This document shows positions 1 through 5,820 of a DNA stretch of 6,373 nucleotides, piece after piece. The stretch is from an uncultured Myxococcales bacterium (GTDB lineage: Bacteria; Myxococcota; UBA727; VGSZ01). The stretch is taken from contig CAJBHN010000893.1 in NCBI GenBank assembly GCA_903952805.1, positions 1 to 6,373 on the forward strand, in the 5' to 3' direction. The translations under genes and the position numbers were made by a program. The notes under the pieces were generated by a model. That model was not told the DNA's origin, did not search any database, and was given only the letters and a program-made list of their open reading frames with translations. The stretch's first letter is position 1; every line of letters begins with the position of its first letter.

Positions 1-1203
1 GTCGACCGCGAACTCTTTGTGTTCGACATCCGCGCCACCGCCGCCCACGTCCAGGGGCTGCGCCGCATTGGCGTGGTCAATGATGTCGAAGCCTCGACGT
101 TGACCGATGGCCTCGACGCGTTGGCTTCCCTGTGGGCCGACGGCAGCTTCGTCGTCGATGATCGCTACGAAGATGGCCACACGGCTATCGAGTCGTTTCT
201 GATCGAGCGCTGCGGCGAGGTCGGCAAAAAGGTCCACACCGCCCGCTCCCGCAACGACCAGGTGCTGGTGGCCGCCCGCCTGTGGCTGAAGGATCGCTTG
301 CAGCAGGCAGCGGCGCTGGCGTCGTCGTCGGCAGCGATGTGTCTGTCCCGCGCCGAAGCCACCGCGTCTGTCCCCATGCCCGGCTACACCCACCTGCAGC
401 GGGCCATGCCGACCAGCCTGGGGGCCTTCTTCGCCGGCCACGCCGAGAGCTTCCTCGACAGCCGCGACGCCCTGCTGTCGGCCATCACCGTCGTCGACAA
501 GAATCCGCTGGGGACCGGCGCGGGATTCGGCGTCTCGCTGGCCCTCGACCGAGACGGCGTCGCCCGTGACCTCGGCTTCCGCGACGTCGTCATTTCGCCC
601 CAGGCGGCCCAGAATTCGCGGGGCAAGATGGAGCTGTGGGCGCTGCAAGCGCTGCACCTGTTGACGCTCGACGTGCGTCGGCTCGCTTGGGACGTGTCGT
701 TGTATGCATCAGCCGAGTTCGGCTTCGTGCGCGTCCCCGACGCCTACACCACCGGCAGCTCCCTGATGCCCAACAAGCGCAATCCCGACGTCGTCGAACT
801 GCTGCGCACCCTGCCAGCGGTCGTCGAGGGGGCTCTCGCCGAAACGCAGGCCGTGCTGTCGTTGCCGTCGAGCTACCATCGCGATTTGCAGGCCACCAAG
901 GCGCCCGTCGTGCGGGCCTTTGGTCGGGCCCTGCAGGGGGCAGCCCTGGTGCCGGCGCTGGTGGAGCGTCTCGAATTCAACGAATCAGCGCTCAAGGCCG
1001 CCATCAGCGCCGACATGTACGCCACCGATCGGGCCCTGGAACTCGTCGTCGAGGGCATGGCTTTCCGCGATGCCTATCGCCAGGCGGCTGCCGAAATCCC
1101 GACCTGCGCCGACCGGGACCCGGTCGTGAGCTTGCAGCAGCGGGTGTCGCTGGGAGGCGCTGGCAACCTCGGCCTCGAACGCCTGCGAGCCCGACTCACC
1201 TGA
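1..1203 (+). CDS. argH: Argininosuccinate lyase, 5'-truncated by window edge
   Basis: Argininosuccinate lyase catalyses the last step of arginine synthesis, splitting argininosuccinate into arginine and fumarate in the cytoplasm. The frame is open from base 1 (VDRELF...), so the true start lies outside the window. The GTG at 19 is not a start, because conserved family sequence (DRELFVFDI, AAHVQGL) runs across it. By comparison with remembered homologues about 25 N-terminal residues are missing. Visible fumarase/aspartase-superfamily marks are HTARSRNDQV (family HTGRSRNDQV), PGYTHLQRAMP with the conserved His, and the mobile signature loop GSSLMPNKRNPD carrying the catalytic Ser. The MPNKRNPD wording, the YHRDLQATK segment and the short C-terminus with RVSLGGAGNL match the shorter Xanthomonas-like ArgH group rather than the E. 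coli form (GSSLMPQKKNP, 457 residues). All key residues in view are intact. It converges on the minus-strand gene ending at 1213, with 9 bases between stops. The family call is very secure. Confidence 0.96.
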   Translation, partial: VDRELFVFDIRATAAHVQGLRRIGVVNDVEASTLTDGLDALASLWADGSFVVDDRYEDGHTAIESFLIERCGEVGKKVHTARSRNDQVLVAARLWLKDRLQQAAALASSSAAMCLSRAEATASVPMPGYTHLQRAMPTSLGAFFAGHAESFLDSRDALLSAITVVDKNPLGTGAGFGVSLALDRDGVARDLGFRDVVISPQAAQNSRGKMELWALQALHLLTLDVRRLAWDVSLYASAEFGFVRVPDAYTTGSSLMPNKRNPDVVELLRTLPAVVEGALAETQAVLSLPSSYHRDLQATKAPVVRAFGRALQGAALVPALVERLEFNESALKAAISADMYATDRALELVVEGMAFRDAYRQAAAEIPTCADRDPVVSLQQRVSLGGAGNLGLERLRARLT

Positions 1204-1204
1204 T

Positions 1205-1226
1205 CCGCCGGTTCAGGGCTTGGCGG
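1205..1226 (+). terminator. Weak hairpin after argH
   Basis: CCGCC (1205-1209) and GGCGG (1222-1226) can pair, with two further G-U pairs possible in the argH transcript. The hairpin begins just after the argH stop and extends into the end of the convergent gene. No T-run follows, so it is at best a poor intrinsic terminator. Confidence 0.18.
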
Positions 1227-1965
1227 CGTCGTCGACGGCAAAGGAAAGTTCGACCCGTCGCCAGGTCTCGCCGGTCACGGCGGTGGACTTGCCGGGCACG
1301 CTGAGCGTGCCCAGACGCGACAACAGCGCTTCGCGAGCCACAGTTGTGCGGACGACGAGGCGGGCGCTGCCATGACTGAAGCGAGCCACGTCGACGTCGG
1401 TCACGTCGTTCGACCTCCGGAGGAGATTCTCCAGCAGCTTGAGCTCGGTGAAATTGACGCCAAGCAACGACAGCACCAAGCGCCCGCCGCCCTTGGTTGC
1501 CAGGGCCATTTCCCGACTGACAGGCGCCAGCAGATCCATAACGACCTCGTCGACGGGGCCGTTGCCCAGCGCCAGCACTTCGCTGAGGTTCGGATCGATC
1601 AGGCGGGCGTTCATCAGGCTGACCGTGCCGTGCACGATGACCAGCCAATCGACGTCGTTGTTGGCGGCTCGCTGGATGTTGTTGACGTCGGTGTCGCTGG
1701 ACGGGGCTTCACCTGAACGCATGGTGACGACGTTGACGCAATCCCAGGCGGCGAGGGCGCCTTCGACGGCGGCGGCGGCCTCAAGATTGTCGCGCGCCTC
1801 CAGCACAGCGATGGTGACGGGACGGCCACCGGGGCAATCTCGGTGCAAGAGGGGCGTTGCCTGGTCGGGGTGGTTGGGCGGGGCTTGGGTCGATTCAGCC
1901 GTCGCACTCCCTGCAGCGATCAAGCAGGCCATCGTCAGCGCTGTGACTCCACGAAGAAACACCAT
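1213..1965 (-). CDS. Exported protein of unknown function with two alpha/beta domains
   Basis: This is a 250-residue protein that I do not recognise as a named family. Residues 1-23 form a Sec signal peptide: MVFLR, then a hydrophobic core GVTALTMACLIAAG, then an ATA|E cleavage site. The Cys at position 14 is inside the core and lacks a lipobox, so this is probably a soluble periplasmic protein. Residues 25-45 are a Pro/Gln-rich linker. Residues 49-135 (TIAVLEARD..., WLVIVHGTVSLMNARLIDP) alternate strands and helices in the manner of CsgG/TolB-N/FlgT-middle-like domains. Residues 165-222 (LLGVNFTELKLLENLL..., VTDVDVARFSHGSARLVV) look like a small ferredoxin- or BON-like domain. These fold comparisons are inference. 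Cys44 and Cys76 could pair in the periplasm. The start is set by the ATG following AAAGGCGAG and by the signal peptide. The frame stays open upstream to 2499, but that part lies over the neighbouring gene. It follows that gene by 13 nt, so cotranscription is likely. Confidence 0.85.
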   Translation of the reverse strand: MVFLRGVTALTMACLIAAGSATAESTQAPPNHPDQATPLLHRDCPGGRPVTIAVLEARDNLEAAAAVEGALAAWDCVNVVTMRSGEAPSSDTDVNNIQRAANNDVDWLVIVHGTVSLMNARLIDPNLSEVLALGNGPVDEVVMDLLAPVSREMALATKGGGRLVLSLLGVNFTELKLLENLLRRSNDVTDVDVARFSHGSARLVVRTTVAREALLSRLGTLSVPGKSTAVTGETWRRVELSFAVDDAAKP

Positions 1966-1974
1966 CTCGCCTTT
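1966..1974 (-). promoter_or_regulatory. Ribosome binding site that fixes the start of the exported protein
   Basis: Read on the minus strand, the bases before the ATG at 1965 are AAAGGCGAG, a reasonable Shine-Dalgarno match four bases from the start codon. It lies in the 13-nt gap after the TGA of the upstream gene. It supports the start at 1965 over any start further up the long open frame, together with the signal peptide that begins there. Confidence 0.55.
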
Positions 1975-1978
1975 GGGG

Positions 1979-3667
1979 TCAGGGGTCGTCGCTGGCGGCC
2001 GGCGTCGGCAGTTGCGAGGCGCGCAGGACGTCGAGTTCGCGGGCCATCGTGGCACGCTCCAGGGCCGCTGAGGCCTGCTGAAGAAAGATCTCCAGCAAAG
2101 CGATGTCGGGGAAAGGACGCGCCGCCGTGCCATTGTCGGCGTAGAGCACCCCTTCAAGACCGCGAGGTGAGATGAGTGGTGCGGTGTAGGTCTCCCGAGG
2201 ACGGGGGCCGGCGAGCATCGAAAACAGGCGCGTGTTCCATTCGCTTTCCCAAACGTGCTGACGCACGCCGCAGCGATTGGCGATTGCCCGGGCAAAGACG
2301 GTGTCTGCCTGCAGGGGCACGCGAATGCTGCGCACCAGTCGCCCGGGGTCACTTCCGCCGACGCCAAAACCTCCCAGCCCGACCAGTTCCTGGTGCGCGT
2401 GATCGACTGAGAACAGGGCACCTCGCACAAAGAACGCCGACGCAAAGCGCAGCAGCAGCAGGGGGATCTCCTCCTCGAAGCTCGGGTTGTTGAGTTCAAC
2501 CAGCAGGGCTTTCAGCGTCTCCAGGCTTTTGAGGCTTTCGTCGGGGTTGCCGCGGGCGTCGACATGCCATTCGCTGCGCAGCGCGTCGGTCGCAGGCAGC
2601 TCGCGCGACAACTCGCGAGCGAGGTCGAAACCTCCCGTGGAAATGGCGGGGCGCTGCAAGAGGGCGAGCACCGGATTCAGGAAGCCTGGCAGGTCCTCCC
2701 GGCGCTTTGGTTTGTGCAGGACGACAGCGCCCATCGACTTGGCCAGCGCCTCAGCATCGGCGTGGGGCTCGTCGATGGCCAGGAAAACGCGCGAGCCCAC
2801 GCCGGCCTCGGTGGCGGTCGTGAGCAATTCGAGGCCGCCCAGCAAGCCTCGTCCGGTACTCCGCGGCATGACGAGGTCGACGATGATGGCTGCGATGCCG
2901 TCTTGGGCGGCGCGGGCGATGCGGTTGATGGCCCGCTCAGCCGATGCCGCCGCCAGGCAAGGCACGCCTGCCTCGGCGAGGAGCTCTTCAAGTGCGCCAA
3001 GAAACGCCGGGTCGTCGTCGACCACAATGAGTTCGGTTCGGCCGGCGGGTTGGGGCGTCTTCCTTCCCCGATTGGTGGCGACCACGCCAAAGGGGGCACC
3101 CTGGTTTTCGAGTTGTCGTCGGCCGACGTCGCGCGCGAGCCCTTCGGCGTCGACGCCCGAGGGAACCGTCATGGCTGTATCGCCGACGTAACGCAGGGGG
3201 ACCGCGGTGTCGCCCGTCACGCGGAAGGAAAACGAGCCCGTCCTCCAGCCCAACACGCGGGCCACGGCGTCCTCCAACGCTTCTGCAATGGCGTCATCGA
3301 CCCGGACCAACAGCTGCTTTTGGGCTCGCTTGGCTTCGACCCTGCTCACCAGCGCTTCGATGGTCTCGCTGGTGTCGTTCACGTCGTCGCTCACGTCCTC
3401 GGACGCGAGCAAGCCCAGGCGCACCACCATGGCCCCCATGGTTTCAGCGCTGTCGTCCAGGCGGACCCTGACCAGCCGCCCACTGATGAAACAGAGTTCT
3501 GCGCGAGCATCGCTGTGTGAGACATCCAGCAGGCCCGAGCGACGCGATCGCGCGATCACCCGTACGACCTCGTCGAGGTCAACGTCATTCAGGCTTCCTG
3601 ACAGCGGCCGCGACATCGGGGGCTTCCTCTGCTCATCCTTCGGGGCGACCAACGCGCTGTTGTTCAT
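1979..3667 (-). CDS. DUF4388 (PATAN-like) - response regulator receiver - GAF-like signalling protein
   Basis: This 562-residue cytoplasmic protein has no membrane segment. Residues 20-72 (RPLSGSLNDVDLDEVVRVI, GLLDVS, LCFISGRLVRVRL) carry the DUF4388 pattern, and the helical region to about 165 belongs to it. Residues 212-338 are a receiver domain: acidic pair D217/D218 in VVDDDP, likely phospho-acceptor D264 in IIVDLVMP and Lys319 in HKP. The usual Thr/Ser after strand 4 appears to be Ile298, and several extra residues (RSTGRGLLG) follow D264-MP. Residues 380-540 are GAF-like (ALFSVDHAHQELVGLGGFG, GLEGVLYADN) and end in a helix. No DNA-binding or enzymatic output domain is seen, so it probably works by protein contacts. 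Two starts are credible. The ATG at 3667 follows AGAGG by 4 nt. The ATG at 3616 follows AGAGGAAG by 6 nt and begins right at the domain, giving 545 residues. The longer one is reported. It lies 70 nt after the kinase gene and 13 nt before the exported-protein gene. Confidence 0.88.
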   Translation of the reverse strand: MNNSALVAPKDEQRKPPMSRPLSGSLNDVDLDEVVRVIARSRRSGLLDVSHSDARAELCFISGRLVRVRLDDSAETMGAMVVRLGLLASEDVSDDVNDTSETIEALVSRVEAKRAQKQLLVRVDDAIAEALEDAVARVLGWRTGSFSFRVTGDTAVPLRYVGDTAMTVPSGVDAEGLARDVGRRQLENQGAPFGVVATNRGRKTPQPAGRTELIVVDDDPAFLGALEELLAEAGVPCLAAASAERAINRIARAAQDGIAAIIVDLVMPRSTGRGLLGGLELLTTATEAGVGSRVFLAIDEPHADAEALAKSMGAVVLHKPKRREDLPGFLNPVLALLQRPAISTGGFDLARELSRELPATDALRSEWHVDARGNPDESLKSLETLKALLVELNNPSFEEEIPLLLLRFASAFFVRGALFSVDHAHQELVGLGGFGVGGSDPGRLVRSIRVPLQADTVFARAIANRCGVRQHVWESEWNTRLFSMLAGPRPRETYTAPLISPRGLEGVLYADNGTAARPFPDIALLEIFLQQASAALERATMARELDVLRASQLPTPAASDDP

Positions 3668-3679
3668 TCGGCCTCTGAG

Positions 3680-3707
3680 AATCTACTCGTAAAGTCGCCC
3701 ACGTGAA
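3680..3707 (-). promoter_or_regulatory. Weak sigma70-like promoter candidate before the DUF4388 gene
   Basis: In the 70-nt gap after the kinase stop, the minus strand reads TTCACG (3702-3707), a 16-nt spacer, then TAGATT (3680-3685). Each hexamer matches the sigma70 consensus at 4 of 6 positions. The surrounding bases are the most AT-rich of the gap. Transcription would begin near 3673, too close for the AGAGG before the ATG at 3667 to serve as a ribosome site, but suitable for the ATG at 3616. Such matches arise by chance, so this is only a candidate. Confidence 0.25.
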
Positions 3708-3737
3708 GCACGCCCGGTTGGGACAGACATCGACGTC

Positions 3738-4688
3738 TCAGGTGTATTGGGCACGGGTCAGCGCCACCTGGGCGTGTCGCTGCCGTGCGCCTTGAACATG
3801 GGCCGCGACGTCGGCGTGGGAGGCAATGAGTGTATCGCGCATGGCTGCGGCTTCGATGGCATCGGCAAAGGCGCCACACGAGCGGTGTCGAAAGAAGCGC
3901 CAGGCCCGCAGCATCTTGTCCACCGAGCGGGTGACCGACCGGGGCAGGGCAGGCTCGAGGCCGGCCAGGGATCGGACGTCGCCACGTCGCACCCGCAGCA
4001 GGTGATTGATCTCGCTTTCTCCATCTCGCTGACCAAAGGGGCGCGTCGACGACAGGATTTCGTAGAGCACCAGGGCAAGGGCGTAGCCGTCGGCGCGGCC
4101 GTCGAGGGCCAGGCCCTGGACCTGCTCCGGCGCCATGTAGGTCAACTTGCCTTTCAAGATGCCCGTTTGGGTGGCGCCCTCCAGGGTGGCCAGCTTGGCG
4201 ATCCCGAAGTCGGCAACCTTGGTGACCCCCGACGTCGTCACGACAAGGTTGTCCGGACTGACGTCCCGATGGACGAGACCAAAGCGGGTCCCCTTGGGCG
4301 AGCGCAACTCGTGGGCGAAGTGCAGACCACGTAATGCGTCGACCGCGATGCGGACGGCGATGGCGGCAGGAATCGGGTGCTTTGCGAACCAGGCATCGGC
4401 GAGCAGGTGGTCGACATCGAGGCCATCGACGAACTCCATGACGAGGAAGTAGTGCCCGTCGCGTTCGCCTGCATCGAGGACTCGCACGATGTTGTCATGG
4501 CGCAAGAGTTGACCGATGTCGGCTTCGGTGAGGAAGAGGTCGACGACGTCCTGCCTCGCTTCCATCTCAGGCAACAGGCGCTTGAGTACGACGGTGGCGG
4601 CGCTGGGGGTGTGACGAGCAACAAAGAGCTCAGCCATCCCGCCTCGAGCCAGCGGACGTTCCAGGATGTAGTCACCAAAGCGTTCCAT
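3738..4688 (-). CDS. Soluble Hanks-type serine/threonine protein kinase
   Basis: This 316-residue protein kinase transfers phosphate from ATP to Ser/Thr of partner proteins. The domain fills residues 5-280: Gly loop LARGGMAE (13-20), ATP lysine K36 in VVLKRL, helix-C Glu55, catalytic VHRDVSPDN (D142, N147), DFGIAK (D160), activation segment TQTGILKGKLTYMAPEQ and helix-F Asp200. All catalytic residues are present, so it should be active. Only about 40 residues follow the kinase fold, with no transmembrane helix, PASTA, TPR or other sensor domain, unlike many bacterial kinases of this class; signal input is probably through partners. The wording resembles myxobacterial kinases. The start at 4688 (MERFGDYILERPL) puts Met just before the domain but has no clear Shine-Dalgarno. 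The frame is open upstream, and an ATG at 4835 would add 49 residues. It is the first gene of the minus-strand trio and divergent from ribF. Confidence 0.92.
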   Translation of the reverse strand: MERFGDYILERPLARGGMAELFVARHTPSAATVVLKRLLPEMEARQDVVDLFLTEADIGQLLRHDNIVRVLDAGERDGHYFLVMEFVDGLDVDHLLADAWFAKHPIPAAIAVRIAVDALRGLHFAHELRSPKGTRFGLVHRDVSPDNLVVTTSGVTKVADFGIAKLATLEGATQTGILKGKLTYMAPEQVQGLALDGRADGYALALVLYEILSSTRPFGQRDGESEINHLLRVRRGDVRSLAGLEPALPRSVTRSVDKMLRAWRFFRHRSCGAFADAIEAAAMRDTLIASHADVAAHVQGARQRHAQVALTRAQYT

Positions 4689-4833
4689 CACGTTGTCGAG
4701 GGTACCAGCACGACGCGCCAACGGCAGTGCTTTCGGCGCGTTCGATCGAATCGGACAGGTGCCGCCTTCGCCGCCTCGGCCGAAGTCGCTGCCGTCCTTG
4801 TCGGACCGGCGATGAACCTGATAGCGACACCGC
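4689..4833. other. Divergent intergenic region between the kinase gene and ribF
   Basis: These 145 bases separate the divergent starts of the kinase (4688) and ribF (4834) and must hold promoters for ribF and probably for the trio. No convincing -35/-10 pair is visible on either strand. A 10-base palindrome TTCGATCGAA at 4741-4750 could be an operator but is short enough to occur by chance. The minus strand is open in the kinase frame throughout, so part may instead encode a kinase N-terminal extension. Confidence 0.45.
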
Positions 4834-5820
4834 ATGCAAGTCGTGCGACTGGATTCCAACGGAGTACGGCGTGTCGTGGCCAACGGTGCTGACGACGCAA
4901 CGGTGCCCGATCGCACTCGAGGCGCCGTCGTTGCCATTGGCAACTTCGATGGGCTCCATCGTGGGCATCAGGCTCTGTTCGCTACGGTCAAGGACCTCTC
5001 GACACGCCTCGGCGGTGCTCCGGCCGGGGCGGTGACGTTCGAGCCCCATCCGGTCAAAGTCCTCGCGCCCCAGTTGGCGCCGCCCCTCATTCTCCGGGAC
5101 GACGAAAAAGTCGCAGGCCTGGCCGCAGCCGGCCTCGACGTGGTCTATGTCGTGCCGTTTTCCCCATCATTGGCGTCGCTGACCCCAAACGAGTTCTGTC
5201 AGCGGGTGCTGCAGGACGGTCTGCATGTCTCTGGCGTCGTGGTCGGTGAGGGGTTCAAGTTCGGCGCACGGGCTGCTGGTCGCTTCGCGGACTTACAGGC
5301 GTGTTTTGGCGAGCGCGCCATCGAAGTCGCCTCGGTACGCGAAGGTGGGTACGTCTGCAGTTCCAGCAAGATTCGCGAGTTGATTCTGCAGGGGCACGTC
5401 GAAGCTGCCGCCTCGTTGCTGGGTCGCCGGTATCACATCGAGGGCGAGGTCGTGCGCGGCGATGGTCGAGGGCGGACGATCGGCATCCCCACCGCCAACG
5501 TCGAGAGCCAACGCGAACTCCTGCCCCGGGTCGGCGTCTATGCGACCCAGGCCGTGCTTGACGATGGCCGGATCGTGTCGTCGGTCACCAACGTCGGCTT
5601 GCGTCCCACGTTTCAGGGCGAGGGCGTGCGTGTGGAGGCTCACCTGCTGGACTTCACCGATGACCTCTACGGTCACCGATTGCGCCTGGAATTCGTCGCT
5701 CGCATCCGCGACGAGCGGCGTTTCAACGGCGTGGCGTCCCTGACGGCCCAGATTCATGAGGACATCGCCGCTGCGCGCGGCCTGTTGGCGGTGCCGGCGG
5801 GCCCGGACCGGGCATGGTGA
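4834..5820 (+). CDS. ribF: Bifunctional riboflavin kinase / FAD synthetase
   Basis: RibF phosphorylates riboflavin to FMN and then adenylylates FMN to FAD in the cytoplasm. The 328 residues have the usual two-domain order and are close to the usual family length. The N-terminal FAD synthetase (nucleotidyltransferase) domain shows GNFDGLHRGH (36-45), TFEPHPVKVLAP (68-79), VVVGEGFKFG (135-144; families more often have VVGxDFxFG) and SSSKIREL (176-183). The C-terminal flavokinase domain from about 195 shows GRTIGIPTANV (213-223), PRVGVYA, TNVGLRPTF and VEAHLLDF with the likely catalytic Glu268, then DDLYG and a basic IRDERRF segment. Nothing essential is missing. The ATG at 4834 gives the typical short lead (MQVVRL) before the first strand; no strong Shine-Dalgarno precedes it. 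Its 3' end overlaps aroE, so the two are cotranscribed and probably translationally coupled. The identification is secure. Confidence 0.96.
   Translation: MQVVRLDSNGVRRVVANGADDATVPDRTRGAVVAIGNFDGLHRGHQALFATVKDLSTRLGGAPAGAVTFEPHPVKVLAPQLAPPLILRDDEKVAGLAAAGLDVVYVVPFSPSLASLTPNEFCQRVLQDGLHVSGVVVGEGFKFGARAAGRFADLQACFGERAIEVASVREGGYVCSSSKIRELILQGHVEAAASLLGRRYHIEGEVVRGDGRGRTIGIPTANVESQRELLPRVGVYATQAVLDDGRIVSSVTNVGLRPTFQGEGVRVEAHLLDFTDDLYGHRLRLEFVARIRDERRFNGVASLTAQIHEDIAAARGLLAVPAGPDRAW

Noticed and set aside
19..21. GTG as a start codon for argH
   Set aside because: Family-conserved residues continue upstream to base 1, so this is an internal Val codon.
636..1304. 222-codon plus-strand frame inside argH
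   Set aside because: Its translation is Arg/Ala-rich with no motif, and it is a shifted reading of a well-conserved argH.
1911..1965. Lipoprotein signal in the exported protein (Cys14)
   Set aside because: The residues before the Cys (LTMA) do not form a lipobox and the hydrophobic core continues past it.
1966..2499. Upstream extension of the exported-protein frame to 2499
   Set aside because: It lies over the 3' part of the DUF4388-REC-GAF gene in another frame, reads as Ser/Arg/Pro-rich shadow protein, and the signal peptide with its ribosome site marks the start at 1965.
2564..3520. 318-codon plus-strand frame opposite the DUF4388-REC-GAF gene
   Set aside because: Its His/Gly/Gln-rich translation shows no domain. 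The opposite strand carries clear receiver, DUF4388 and GAF motifs. Long antisense frames are expected at this GC.
4741..4750. Palindrome TTCGATCGAA as an operator
   Set aside because: A single perfect 10-base palindrome with no second copy is not enough evidence, since CG-rich palindromes of this size occur by chance.
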